The position numbers and the translations under genes are program-made. Positions 16,516-25,229 of a stretch of DNA of 64,000 bases are shown piece by piece. Each line of letters begins with the position of its first letter. The stretch's first letter is position 1. The notes under the pieces are model-generated. The model saw nothing but the letters and a program-made list of their open reading frames with translations, searched no databases and had not been told where the DNA came from. Source of the stretch: a gamma proteobacterium L18 (GTDB lineage Bacteria > Pseudomonadota > Gammaproteobacteria > Pseudomonadales > Pseudomonadaceae); NCBI GenBank assembly GCA_000497835.1, contig KI547172.1, positions 313,352 through 377,351 of the forward strand, read 5' to 3'.

Positions 16516-17305
16516 GCTTGCAGCCGTCTCCGTGTACATGGGGGGTGAGAATACTGGAATGCTTGGCCTCGCCGGCCACGACTTCGCCGTGCAGGTCGTG
16601 GGCATGGTCGTGGTGGTGGTGATACACCGCCAGGCTAGGCGCGTGGTCGCCGAACAGCTCGACGAACGCCGGGTCGCCGCTGACCTGTTCCGGGTGGCCG
16701 GAGCAGCACACGTGGCGGTTCAGGCACACCACCTGGTCGGTCGTGCTCATCACCAGGTGCAGGTCGTGGGACACCATCAGCACGCCGCAGCCATGACGGT
16801 CGCGCAGGCGGGTGATCAGGCTGTACAGCTCGGCCTGGCCGGCTACGTCGACGCCCTGCACGGGCTCGTCGAGCACCAGCAGCTCGGGCTCGCGCAGCAG
16901 GGCGCGGGCCAGCAGCACGCGCTGCATCTCGCCGCCGGAAATGGTCTGCACGGGGCTGTCGATGACTTGCTCGGCGCCCACTTCGGCCAGGGCTGCCAAG
17001 GCGCGCTTGCGGTCAACGCCAGGCACCAGGCGCAGGAAGCGGAATACAGAGAGCGGCAAGGTCGGGTCCACGTGCAGCTTTTGCGGCATGTAGCCGATGC
17101 GCAGCTTGGGCTTGCGCCACACCAGGCCGCTGTCGGGCTTGAGCAGGCCGAGCACGGCGCGCACCAGGGTGGTCTTGCCGGCGCCGTTGGGGCCGATCAG
17201 GGTGACGATCTCGCCGCTGCGCACGCTGAGCTGGATATTGTCCAGCACGGGCTGCCCGGCGAAGGTGACCGCCACCTGTTCCAGGCGGATCAGTGCGTCG
17301 CTCAT
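16508..17305 (-). CDS. znuC: Zinc ABC transporter ATP-binding protein
   Basis: A 265-residue ATPase. Walker A is GPNGAGKTT, the signature is ISGGEMQR, and Walker B is LLVLDEPVQGVD. The C-terminus is His-rich (YHHHHDHAHDLHGE and HVHGDGCKHG), a common zinc-handling tail. The ATG at 17305 overlaps the zur stop by one base, so zur, znuC and znuB form one leftward operon. Confidence 0.94.
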   Translation of the reverse strand: MSDALIRLEQVAVTFAGQPVLDNIQLSVRSGEIVTLIGPNGAGKTTLVRAVLGLLKPDSGLVWRKPKLRIGYMPQKLHVDPTLPLSVFRFLRLVPGVDRKRALAALAEVGAEQVIDSPVQTISGGEMQRVLLARALLREPELLVLDEPVQGVDVAGQAELYSLITRLRDRHGCGVLMVSHDLHLVMSTTDQVVCLNRHVCCSGHPEQVSGDPAFVELFGDHAPSLAVYHHHHDHAHDLHGEVVAGEAKHSSILTPHVHGDGCKHG

Positions 17306-17787
17306 CAGGCGGCCTGGCAGGCCGAGCACAGGCCGACCACTTCCACGGTCTGGCCTTCCACCTTGAAGCCCACATCGGCGGCGCTATTGATGATGGCCTG
17401 GCTGATGGCGGGTTGTTCCAGCTCCAGGGCCACGTGGCATTCGCGGCAGATCAGGAACTGGCCCTGGTGCGCGTGCTCGGGGTGGTTGCAGCCGATGAAG
17501 GCGTTGAGCGAGGCGATGCGGTGCACCAGGCCGTTTTCCAGCAGGAAATCCAGCGCGCGGTACACCGTGGGCGGCGCGGCGCGGCGGCCGTCCTGATCGC
17601 TCAATACCGCGAGGATATCGTAGGCACCCAGCGGCTTGTGGCTTTGCCACACCAGCTCCAGCACGCGCCGACGCAGGGCAGTCAGGCGCAGGCCCATGCG
17701 TGCGCACAGGGCATCGGCTTCCGACAGGGCGCTGTGTACGCAGTGGGAGTGATCGTGGGGACGGTTGGCCAGCGGGGTATTGGGCAT
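17305..17787 (-). CDS. zur: Zinc uptake regulator Zur (Fur family)
   Basis: A 160-residue Fur-family repressor. The winged-helix region includes RLTALRRRVLELVWQSHKP and TVYRALDFLLENGLVHR. The structural zinc cysteines are CREC and CSAC. The N-terminus is His-rich (HDHSHCVHS). It is first in the zur-znuC-znuB operon and divergent from znuA, with a Zur-box-like site between. ATG 17787 is preferred over a TTG at 17808. Confidence 0.93.
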   Translation of the reverse strand: MPNTPLANRPHDHSHCVHSALSEADALCARMGLRLTALRRRVLELVWQSHKPLGAYDILAVLSDQDGRRAAPPTVYRALDFLLENGLVHRIASLNAFIGCNHPEHAHQGQFLICRECHVALELEQPAISQAIINSAADVGFKVEGQTVEVVGLCSACQAA

Positions 17788-17813
17788 GAGCGGCGACGAT
17801 ATCAGCAAGAGAC

Positions 17814-17826
17814 GTTATTATATTAC
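17814..17826. promoter_or_regulatory. Zur-box-like operator between zur and znuA
   Basis: GTTATTATATTAC is a near palindrome in the 57-base gap between zur and znuA and resembles the gamma-proteobacterial Zur consensus core GTTATANTATAAC. The position suits joint repression of both transcription units by zinc-loaded Zur. Confidence 0.65.
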
Positions 17827-17844
17827 CCGTTCTCGCCGACTTGA

Positions 17845-18777
17845 GTGGTCATTGTGTCCCGTAATTTTGCTCTTTCTGTCGCTTTCTGCCTTGCCGCTGT
17901 CGTGACGCTGCCTGCTCAGGCCGAGGTTCGCGTGCTCACCAGCATCAAGCCACTGCAACTGATTGCCGCAGCCGTGCAGGACGGTGTCGGCAGCCCTGAA
18001 GTGCTGCTGCCGCCGGGCGCCTCCCCGCACCATTATGCCCTGCGCCCTTCCGACGTGCGCCGCGTGGCCGATGCCGACCTGCTGTACTGGATAGGCCCGG
18101 ACATGGAAGGTTTCCTGCCGCGCGTGGTGGCCACCCGCACCAAGCCCACCGTGACCATCCAGGACATGGGCGGCCTGAAACTGCGCCACTTCACCGCCGA
18201 CAGCCATTCGCACGAAGAGGCTGACCCGGACGAGCATGACCACGACCACCGCCCCGGCAGCCTGGACTCGCACCTGTGGCTGTCCACGGTCAATGCCCGT
18301 GTGATCGCGCAGCGCATGGCCGATGACCTGGGCAAGGCTGATCCGGCCAACGCCCCGCGTTACGCCAGCAACCTGAAGGCCTTTGACGGTCGCCTGGATG
18401 CCTTGGATGCGCGGTTGAAGTCGCGCCTGGCCGGTGTCGCCGGCAAGCCGTTCTTCGTGTTCCATGAAGGCTTCGATTACTTTGAGGACGAGTTCGGCGT
18501 GAAGCACACCGGCGTGTTCAGCGTGGCCGCCGAAGTGCAGCCGGGTGCGCAGCATGTGGCTGCCATGCGGGCGCGGTTGCAGGAAGTGGGCAAGTCGTGT
18601 GTGTTCAGCGAACCGCCGGCGCGGCCGCGCTTGGCCGAAACGCTGACGGCAGGGTTGCCGGTGCGCTTGGCGGAGCTGGATGGTCTGGGCGGGTTTGCCG
18701 AGGCTACGCCGAAGGGTTATGAGCAGCTGATGGAAAAGCTGGGCAACGATTTGGCCGGTTGCCTGGAACAACTCTGA
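17845..18777 (+). CDS. znuA: Zinc ABC transporter substrate-binding protein
   Basis: A periplasmic zinc-binding protein of 310 residues with a signal peptide ending near PAQA-EVRV. Zinc ligands of the cluster A-I family are visible in GASPHHYAL, DSHLWLS and FHEGFDYF. The mobile loop is acidic and His-rich (SHSHEEADPDEHDHDH). The start is uncertain between GTG 17845 and GTG 17854; there is no ATG. It is transcribed divergently from zur. Confidence 0.93.
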   Translation: MVIVSRNFALSVAFCLAAVVTLPAQAEVRVLTSIKPLQLIAAAVQDGVGSPEVLLPPGASPHHYALRPSDVRRVADADLLYWIGPDMEGFLPRVVATRTKPTVTIQDMGGLKLRHFTADSHSHEEADPDEHDHDHRPGSLDSHLWLSTVNARVIAQRMADDLGKADPANAPRYASNLKAFDGRLDALDARLKSRLAGVAGKPFFVFHEGFDYFEDEFGVKHTGVFSVAAEVQPGAQHVAAMRARLQEVGKSCVFSEPPARPRLAETLTAGLPVRLAELDGLGGFAEATPKGYEQLMEKLGNDLAGCLEQL

Positions 18778-18788
18778 AGGATAGCGTC

Positions 18789-18932
18789 GCCTGCATCGCG
18801 GCCAAGGCCGGCTCCTACGCGGACCGCGTCGCCCTCATCGCGAGCAAGCTTTGCTCCCACAGTGTTCAAGCCGACCATCGTGATCGGGCTCAACACTGTG
18901 GGAGCAAAGCTTGCTCGCGATAAGGGCGACGC
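18789..18932. repeat. REP elements after znuA
   Basis: A single REP core (CATCGCGGCCAAGGCCGGCT, 18794-18813) is followed by a full inverted pair at 18826-18932, with arms GCGTCGCCCTCATCGCGAGC and the matching GCTCGCGATAAGGGCGACGC around a loop flanked by AGTGTT/AACACT. It separates the convergent znuA and thrB genes. Confidence 0.75.
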
Positions 18933-18943
18933 CGATTAAGCGC

Positions 18944-19894
18944 TTACAACGCGAACGGCAGCGCCACGCTGACCTGCTGGCGCAACGCCAAGCGGTGCTC
19001 GAACTCCGCCGGGTCGTGAATCAACACGTCCATCCCGGCAAACGCCTGCGCCGCCACCAGCCGCGACAGCCAGAAGCGCACGCACGCCACGCGCAGCATC
19101 ACCGGCCACAACTCGGCCTCCGCCGCCGTGAACGGCCGCAATGCTGCATAAGCTCCCAGCATAGCCCGCGCCCGTGGCGCATCCAGCGCACCGGCTGCAT
19201 CCGAGCACCAGTCATTCAGGCTAATGGCCAGGTCATACAGCATTGGCCCCGAGCAGGCGTTGTAGAAATCGATCACGCCCGTCAGGTGCGTGCCTTCGAA
19301 CATCGCGTTGTCGCGGAACAGGTCGGCGTGCAGGTTGGCACGCGGCAACGCCATGATCTGCGCCTTGTGCGCCTTGATCTCTTCCAGGGCGCTACGCAGC
19401 AAGGCTGCTGCATCACTGTTCAATTGGCCGATCTGGCGCTCGCCCTCTTCCAGCATCCAGTCCAGGCCGCGGTCGGTCTTGCGTTCCAGCACGTGGTCGC
19501 GGGTGGCCAGGTGGATGTGGCTGATCAGCTCGCCCATCTGCACGCAGTGCTGGCTGTTGGGTTCCTTGATGTGCTTGCCCGGCAGGCGCGGCTGCAGCAG
19601 TGCGGGCTTGCCGGCCAGCTCGCGCAGGGCCACGCCGTCGGTGGTGCGCAGCGCGTAGGGCACCGGCAGGTCGGCTTCGTGCAGCACGTCCAGCAGTTCC
19701 ACGAAGTACGGCAGGTCCTGCACCGGGCCGCGTTCGACCAGTGTCAGGACATACTCGCCCTGTTCCAGGCTGATGAAGAAATTGCTGTTCTCGGTGCCGG
19801 CGGCAATTCCCTGGAAGTCGCGAAGACGGCCCAGGCCGTAAGGTGCGAGAAAGGTTTCAAGCTCAGGCCGCGACAGGGGTGTAAACACTGACAT
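18944..19894 (-). CDS. thrB: Homoserine kinase (ThrB type II, APH fold)
   Basis: A 316-residue kinase that phosphorylates homoserine for threonine synthesis. It has the choline/aminoglycoside kinase fold, not the GHMP fold. The catalytic loop is LHADLFRDNAMF and the metal motif is GVIDFYNACSG. The start MSVFTPLSRPE at 19894 is preferred because five extra residues upstream add nothing conserved. It is in the same orientation as the DUF2782 gene 59 bases upstream and probably co-transcribed. Confidence 0.93.
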   Translation of the reverse strand: MSVFTPLSRPELETFLAPYGLGRLRDFQGIAAGTENSNFFISLEQGEYVLTLVERGPVQDLPYFVELLDVLHEADLPVPYALRTTDGVALRELAGKPALLQPRLPGKHIKEPNSQHCVQMGELISHIHLATRDHVLERKTDRGLDWMLEEGERQIGQLNSDAAALLRSALEEIKAHKAQIMALPRANLHADLFRDNAMFEGTHLTGVIDFYNACSGPMLYDLAISLNDWCSDAAGALDAPRARAMLGAYAALRPFTAAEAELWPVMLRVACVRFWLSRLVAAQAFAGMDVLIHDPAEFEHRLALRQQVSVALPFAL

Positions 19895-19953
19895 GAAAAA
19901 TTTGCCCATACTGGCACCCCCGTCGGAGGTGCCCGGTTGAAGTTAAGGTTGAG

Positions 19954-20244
19954 TCATTTCCATTCAAAAATCTTCCATGCCGGAATCAGCATGTCCGGCT
20001 GGTCAGACCGGATGTAATTGGCATCGGTACCGTCGGCGCGAACCAGAAAGTACGGCTTGCCATGTTTCGGGGTGACCTTGATTGCGTACAGGAAGCCATT
20101 TTGCCGGTATTCCTGGACTGTTTTGTCGCCTTCCTGGCGAATGGTGACATCCGGATCAGCCGTGACGCCTTCGTCCGCAGCCAGCACGGCCATCGGAGAG
20201 GCAATCAACACACTGGCCAGCAACAAGCGTTTAGCGGTTCGCAT
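19954..20244 (-). CDS. DUF2782 family secreted protein
   Basis: A 96-residue protein with a signal peptide (cleavage near VLAADE) and a compact domain containing TIRQEGDKTVQEYRQNG and ends PDMLIPAWKIFEW, which matches the DUF2782 family. Function unknown. The gene lies between polA (divergent) and thrB, a conserved arrangement in pseudomonads. Confidence 0.75.
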   Translation of the reverse strand: MRTAKRLLLASVLIASPMAVLAADEGVTADPDVTIRQEGDKTVQEYRQNGFLYAIKVTPKHGKPYFLVRADGTDANYIRSDQPDMLIPAWKIFEWK

Positions 20245-20318
20245 GATAACCTTGTCCCTTTGTCGTCAATGTTCCGGACATTCTAGCGCCGGACCCGCCG
20301 AAAAGGTTGATTCTGCTC

Positions 20319-23084
20319 ATGAGCAAAGCTCCCCTCGTCCTGGTGGACGGTTCCTCCTACCTGTACCGGGCCTTCCATGCCCTGCCACCGCTGACCACTT
20401 CCAAGGGGATGCCGACGGGCGCGGTCAAGGGCGTGCTGAACATGCTCAAGAGCCTGCGCAGACAATACCCGGACAGCCCCTTTGCCGTGGTATTCGACGC
20501 CAAAGGCGGCACGTTCCGCGACGAAATGTTCGCCGACTACAAGGCCAACCGCCCCAGCATGCCCGACGATCTGCGCGTGCAGGTCGAGCCGCTGCACGCC
20601 AGCGTGCGCGCCTTGGGCTACCCGCTGCTGTGCGTGGACAACGTAGAGGCTGACGATGTGATCGGCACCCTGGCGCGCAGCAGCGCTGCCGCTGATCGGC
20701 CGGTGATCATTTCCACTGGCGACAAGGACATGGCCCAGCTGGTCGATGGCCATGTGACCCTGGTCAACACCATGACCGGCAGCGTCATGGACATCGAAGG
20801 GGTGAAGGAGAAGTTTGGCGTTGGCCCCGAGCACATCATCGACTATCTAGCCCTGATGGGCGACAAAGTCGACAACATTCCAGGCGTTCCCGGCGTTGGC
20901 GAGAAAACTGCCGTCGGCCTGCTGGTGGGCATTGGCGGCGGTCTGAAAGAGCTGTACGAGAACCTCGACAAGGTCCCTGCCCTGCCCATCCGCGGTGCCA
21001 AGAACCTGCCGGCCAAGCTGGAAGAGCACAAGGAGATGGCCTTCCTCTCCTACCAACTGGCTACCATCAAGATCGACGTCGAGCTGGACGTGGAAGTGGA
21101 AGCCCTGGTGTGCGGCGAGCCGGACCGCGAGGCGCTGGTAGAGCTGTACACCGAGCTTGAGTTCAAGAGCTGGATCGACGAAGTTCAGCGCGATGCCAAG
21201 CGGGCCGGTCAGGAAGTGGTCGCCGAGGTGGCCCCGGTGGCTGCCGTGGAAACCCGCTACGAAACGGTCCTGGACCAGGCAACGTTCGACCGCTGGCTGG
21301 ACAAGTTGAACAAGGCCGACCTGTTCGCCTTCGACACCGAAACCACTGGCCTGGATGCCCAGAAAGCACAGCTGGTTGGCTTGTCGTTCGCCGTTCAGCC
21401 CCACGAAGCGGCCTACATCCCGCTGACTCATGCCTACATGGGAGCCCCCGAACAGCTGGACCGCGACACCGTGCTGCGCGCCCTCAAGCCGCTGCTGGAA
21501 GATCCGACCAAGCTCAAGGTCGGGCAAAACGCCAAGTACGACATGAACATCCTGGCCAACTGCGCCATCGCGGGTGATCCGCTGCAGGGTATCAACGTGC
21601 AGGGCGTGAAGTTCGACACCATGCTCGAATCCTACGTGCTGGACTCCACCGCCACCCGTCACGACATGGACAGCCTGGCCGCCAAGTACCTGGGCCATAC
21701 CACCATCACGTTTGAGCAGATTGCCGGCAAAGGCGCCAAGCAGCTGACCTTTGACCAGATCCCGCTGGAACAGGCCGGCCCTTACGCCGCTGAAGATGCC
21801 GACGTGACCCTGCGCCTGCACCAGCTGTTCCAGGCCAAGCTGGCCGCCGCGCCAAGCCTGCTGACCGTGTTGGACGACATCGAGATGCCGCTGGTGCCGG
21901 TGCTGGCCAAGATCGAGCGCCAGGGCGCCCTGGTCGACGCCGAGCTGCTGGGCGTACAGAGCGGCGAACTGGGCGCCAAGTTGGTCGAGCTGGAGCGCCA
22001 GGCTTTCGAAATCGCTGGCGAGGAATTCAACCTGGGTTCGCCCAAGCAGTTGGGCGTGATTCTCTACGACAAGCTGGGCATGCCGATTCTCAACAAGACG
22101 GCCAAGGGCCAGGCTTCCACCGCTGAAGCCGTGCTGGCTGAGCTTGCCGAGCAGGACTTCCCGCTGCCCAAGGTGCTGATGCAGTACCGCTCGCTGAGCA
22201 AATTGAAAAGCACCTACACCGACCGCCTGCCGGAGCAGATCAACCCGCGCACCGGGCGTATCCACACCTCGTATCACCAAGCGGTCGCCGCTACCGGTCG
22301 TCTGTCCTCCAGCGACCCGAACCTGCAGAACATTCCTATCCGTACCGCCGAAGGCCGTCGCATTCGCCAGGCTTTCGTGGCGCCGAAAGGCTACAAACTG
22401 CTGGCGGCGGACTACTCGCAGATCGAGCTGCGCATCATGGCCCACCTGGCCAAGGATGAAGGGTTGCTGCATGCGTTCCAGAACAACCTGGACGTGCACC
22501 GTGCCACCGCCGCGGAAGTATTCGGCGTGGAGCTGGACCAGGTCACCACTGACCAGCGGCGCAGCGCCAAGGCCATTAACTTCGGGCTGATCTACGGTAT
22601 GAGCGCCTTCGGCCTGGCGAAGCAGATTGGCGTGGACAACAAGCAGGCCAAGGAATACATCGACCGTTATTTCACCCGCTACCCCGGCGTGCTGGCCTAC
22701 ATGGAGCGTACCCGCGCCCAGGCCGCCGAACAAGGTTATGTGGAGACGCTGTTTGGTCGTCGCCTGTACCTGGCCGACATCAACGCCAAGAACCCGGCCC
22801 TGCGCAAGGGTGCCGAGCGCACCGCGATCAACGCCCCGATGCAAGGCACCGCGGCCGACATCATCAAGCGCGCCATGGTGGCGGTGGACAACTGGCTGAG
22901 CGACTCGGGGCTCGATGCCCGGGTGATCCTGCAGGTACACGACGAACTGGTGCTGGAAGTGCGTGAAGACCTGGTGGACCAGGTCAGCGAACAGATTCGT
23001 CCGCACATGAGCGGCGCCGCCGAACTGGACGTGCCGCTGCTGGTTGAAGTGGGTGTGGGCAACAACTGGGACGAGGCGCACTGA
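20319..23084 (+). CDS. polA: DNA polymerase I
   Basis: A 921-residue repair and Okazaki-fragment polymerase. The 5'-3' exonuclease domain occupies about 1-300 (LVDGSSYLYRAFHALPP). The 3'-5' proofreading domain keeps the DxE motif in FAFDTETTGLDA and the YAAEDADVTLRL motif, so it should be active. Polymerase motif A is LAADYSQIELRIM, motif B is RRSAKAINFGLIYGMS and motif C is LQVHDELVLEV. ATG 20319 gives the standard MSKAPLVLVDG start. Confidence 0.97.
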   Translation: MSKAPLVLVDGSSYLYRAFHALPPLTTSKGMPTGAVKGVLNMLKSLRRQYPDSPFAVVFDAKGGTFRDEMFADYKANRPSMPDDLRVQVEPLHASVRALGYPLLCVDNVEADDVIGTLARSSAAADRPVIISTGDKDMAQLVDGHVTLVNTMTGSVMDIEGVKEKFGVGPEHIIDYLALMGDKVDNIPGVPGVGEKTAVGLLVGIGGGLKELYENLDKVPALPIRGAKNLPAKLEEHKEMAFLSYQLATIKIDVELDVEVEALVCGEPDREALVELYTELEFKSWIDEVQRDAKRAGQEVVAEVAPVAAVETRYETVLDQATFDRWLDKLNKADLFAFDTETTGLDAQKAQLVGLSFAVQPHEAAYIPLTHAYMGAPEQLDRDTVLRALKPLLEDPTKLKVGQNAKYDMNILANCAIAGDPLQGINVQGVKFDTMLESYVLDSTATRHDMDSLAAKYLGHTTITFEQIAGKGAKQLTFDQIPLEQAGPYAAEDADVTLRLHQLFQAKLAAAPSLLTVLDDIEMPLVPVLAKIERQGALVDAELLGVQSGELGAKLVELERQAFEIAGEEFNLGSPKQLGVILYDKLGMPILNKTAKGQASTAEAVLAELAEQDFPLPKVLMQYRSLSKLKSTYTDRLPEQINPRTGRIHTSYHQAVAATGRLSSSDPNLQNIPIRTAEGRRIRQAFVAPKGYKLLAADYSQIELRIMAHLAKDEGLLHAFQNNLDVHRATAAEVFGVELDQVTTDQRRSAKAINFGLIYGMSAFGLAKQIGVDNKQAKEYIDRYFTRYPGVLAYMERTRAQAAEQGYVETLFGRRLYLADINAKNPALRKGAERTAINAPMQGTAADIIKRAMVAVDNWLSDSGLDARVILQVHDELVLEVREDLVDQVSEQIRPHMSGAAELDVPLLVEVGVGNNWDEAH

Positions 23085-23100
23085 TCGGTAATTGCAGTGC

Positions 23101-23165
23101 CTGCATCGCGACTAAAGTCGGCTCCTACACCGATCGTGTAGGAGCCGGCCTTGGCCGCGATGAGG
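23101..23165. repeat. REP inverted pair after polA
   Basis: GCATCGCGACTAAAGTCGGC and CTCCTACACC oppose GTGTAGGAGCCGGCCTTGGC and CGCGATGAGG. The pair immediately follows the polA stop. Confidence 0.7.
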
Positions 23166-23241
23166 CCGGTGCGAACGCCGCTGATATTGGATCAGGCCTA
23201 ACGCCCGCACTGCTTAGGACAATTAGTTTTCAGCACCCGGG

Positions 23242-23269
23242 GAACTAAACCTGTCAAACCCGACTCAGA
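23242..23269 (+). promoter_or_regulatory. AlgU (sigma22)-like promoter of the ErsA RNA
   Basis: GAACTA at 23242-23247 and TCAGA at 23265-23269, 17 bases apart, resemble the RpoE/AlgU consensus GAACTT-N16/17-TCTGA. P. aeruginosa ErsA is known to be AlgU-dependent. Confidence 0.5.
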
Positions 23270-23274
23270 GTACC

Positions 23275-23406
23275 TGAATGGCTGGTGAAGCCGTTCGATG
23301 CTCCTATGTTGTGTTAAGTGTTGGCAGATATCTGGACCCCGCCCTAGCGGTCCGGAACTTGAACCCCGAACTTCCCCCTCCCCATACGAAGTCCGGGGTT
23401 TTTTTT
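23275..23406 (+). ncRNA. ersA: ErsA small RNA (between polA and engB)
   Basis: The polA-engB gap holds a probable transcript of about 130 bases, the usual ErsA length. It ends in a clear terminator: AACCCCGAACTT (23362-23373) pairs imperfectly with AAGTCCGGGGTT, followed by eight T (to 23406). A second hairpin with GGACC and GGTCC lies just before it (23334-23354). An AlgU-like promoter sits immediately upstream. Location, size and terminator fit ErsA (Spot 42-like, once called P1), which in P. aeruginosa regulates exopolysaccharide and virulence genes with Hfq. The 5' end is estimated. Confidence 0.7.
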
Positions 23407-23427
23407 GCCCGCGATTCGGCGAAACCC

Positions 23428-23457
23428 TGTAGGAGCCGAGCAAGCTCGGCTCCTACA
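23428..23457. repeat. Perfect hairpin at the 3' end of engB
   Basis: TGTAGGAGCCGAGC, an AA loop, and GCTCGGCTCCTACA form a perfect 14-bp stem three bases from the engB stop. It is REP-like in sequence (GTAGGAGCC core) and could end engB transcription, though no T-run follows on the minus strand. Confidence 0.6.
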
Positions 23458-23460
23458 ACG

Positions 23461-24093
23461 TCACGCGTCGACCTTGTCCGGCAGTTCCATCCAGCGCGCC
23501 AGGACGGCATAAGCCTCTTCCAGGCCCATGCGCTTGGGCGCCGAGAACAGCTGGATGCTCACCGCATCACCCCAACCCTTGCGAATTTCGGACTGCACCT
23601 TGAGCAGGGTGTTCTTGGCCGCGCCGTAGGTCAGCTTGTCGGCCTTGGTCAGCAGAATGTGCATCGGCATGTGGCTGGCCACCGACCAGTCGAGCATCAG
23701 CTGGTCGAAGTCGGTCATGGGGTGGCGAATGTCCATCATCAGGATCAGGCCCTTCAGGCTTTCGCGGCTGCCCAGGTAGGCTTCCAGGTGGCGCTGCCAG
23801 TGCTGCTTGAGCGGGATCGGCACCTTGGCGTAGCCGTAACCGGGCAAGTCCACCAGGCGGCGTTCTTCGTCCAGCTGGAAGAAGTTCAGCAGCTGCGTGC
23901 GCCCCGGGGTCTTGGAGGTACGCGCAAGGCTGGCGTGGGTCAGGGTATTCAGGGCACTGGACTTGCCGGCGTTGGAACGGCCGGCAAAGGCCACTTCAAA
24001 GCCTTCGTCATCGGGGCACTGGTCGACCTTGGCGGCGCTGAGCGAGAAGGTAGCCTGTTGGCACAGACCGAGGATGGGGTTTTTGACTTGCAT
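23461..24093 (-). CDS. engB: Ribosome biogenesis GTPase EngB (YihA/YsxC)
   Basis: A 210-residue Era-like GTPase needed for large ribosomal subunit assembly. G motifs are GRSNAGKSS (G1), TPGRTQ (G2), DLPGYGYA (G3) and TKADK (G4). The ATG at 24093 gives MQVKNPILGLCQQATF; longer in-frame starts upstream run into the non-coding region. Confidence 0.95.
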   Translation of the reverse strand: MQVKNPILGLCQQATFSLSAAKVDQCPDDEGFEVAFAGRSNAGKSSALNTLTHASLARTSKTPGRTQLLNFFQLDEERRLVDLPGYGYAKVPIPLKQHWQRHLEAYLGSRESLKGLILMMDIRHPMTDFDQLMLDWSVASHMPMHILLTKADKLTYGAAKNTLLKVQSEIRKGWGDAVSIQLFSAPKRMGLEEAYAVLARWMELPDKVDA

Positions 24094-24468
24094 GTGATTT
24101 CCGCTGTGGGGCGACGCCGGGCAATGGCCCTGGCAGGCGGGTCGTTTCCGCTTCGCTGACGTCGGTAGTATATAATGCCGTAGATTTCGTGTGTGCTTTG
24201 TCCCGCCGTAAAGGGGTACACACCGGGGGCATCTTGATGTGCGTCGCGCATTAGAGCGCAAATTACCCCAACCCTGAACCTATCGTTTCAGGACGAAATG
24301 GCGGCTTGCTGCTAGCGTCACTGATGTAACTCAGGGTTTCAAGGCTATGCCGCCACGTGGATTGTGCACGGACAGCAGTGCCGAAGACTACAAGACCGTA
24401 ATCCACTGGATGAGCGGCCCATGCCTGCGGCACCGATCTTTCACCCTTAGCCGTAGTTGGATTAGCTG
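24094..24468. other. engB / cytochrome c4 divergent gap with -10 box and hairpin
   Basis: This 375-base gap has no convincing gene. A perfect TATAAT at 24171-24176 could be a -10 box for rightward transcription, which would give cytochrome c4 a leader of about 285 bases. Just downstream, GTGTGTG (24189-24195) pairs with ACACAC (24218-24223), with CTTT/AAAG nested inside (24196-24199 and 24210-24213). No -35 box close to consensus was seen. Confidence 0.4.
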
Positions 24469-25074
24469 ATGAAAAAAATAATAGTGAGTCTGCTGCTGAC
24501 AGTAGGAATCACAGGTTTGGCCCAGGCGGCGGGCGACCCGGCTGCCGGGCAAGCCAAGGCGGCGGTCTGTGGTGCCTGCCACGGCCCGGATGGCAACAGC
24601 ATGGCGCCCAATTTCCCGAAACTGGCCGGCCAGGGCGAGCGCTACCTGAACAAGCAGTTGCATGACATCAAGTCGGGCAAGCGACAGGTGCCGGAAATGA
24701 CCGGCCTGCTGACCAACCTCAGCGATCAGGACCTGGCAGACCTGGCGGCGTACTTCAACAGCCAGAAGGGCAGCGTCGGCGCCGCCGACCCCAACCTGGT
24801 GGCCAAGGGCGAGGCGCTGTTTCGTGGTGGCAAACTGGACTTGGGCATGCCCGCCTGCACCGGCTGCCACTCGCCCAACGGCATTGGCAACGCCATGGCC
24901 GGCTTCCCGCACCTCGGCGGCCAGCATGCGCAATACGTGACCAAGCAGCTCACGGACTTTCGCGAAGGCAACCGCACCAATGACGGCGACACCATGGTGA
25001 TGCGCAGCATCGCGTCCAAGCTCAGCAACAAGGACATCGAGGCGCTGGCGTCCTACGTGCAAGGGCTGCACTGA
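24469..25074 (+). CDS. cc4: Dihaem cytochrome c4
   Basis: A 201-residue periplasmic electron carrier with a signal peptide (ending AQAA) and two c-type haem sites, CGACH and CTGCH, one in each of two similar domains. Axial methionines are plausible in SMAPNFPKLAGQ (first domain) and GNAMAGFPHLGGQ (second). Cytochrome c4 feeds cytochrome oxidases, including the cbb3 and aa3 types. A terminator follows. Confidence 0.94.
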   Translation: MKKIIVSLLLTVGITGLAQAAGDPAAGQAKAAVCGACHGPDGNSMAPNFPKLAGQGERYLNKQLHDIKSGKRQVPEMTGLLTNLSDQDLADLAAYFNSQKGSVGAADPNLVAKGEALFRGGKLDLGMPACTGCHSPNGIGNAMAGFPHLGGQHAQYVTKQLTDFREGNRTNDGDTMVMRSIASKLSNKDIEALASYVQGLH

Positions 25075-25106
25075 CGGGATTGTCGTGTCTTGAAATGAAA
25101 CAATGG

Positions 25107-25133
25107 AAAAGGGTGGCCTCGGCTGCCCTTTTT
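25107..25133 (+). terminator. Terminator of cytochrome c4
   Basis: AAAAGGGTGGC, a CTCG loop, and GCTGCCCTTTTT form a G+C-rich stem with a T-run 33 bases after the stop. Confidence 0.8.
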
Positions 25134-25229
25134 CTTGAAGTCTGCCGTTACACTAGCGAACTGAACCCCTGGCTGCGAGTCTCACCGCACGTCGCCGGGT
25201 GGCGATCCCTATTTGCTCAGGAGTAAAGC

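Noticed and set aside
20847..23081. A 744-residue frame antisense to polA
   Set aside because: Low-complexity His/Gln/Val-rich shadow of polA; no domain is visible.
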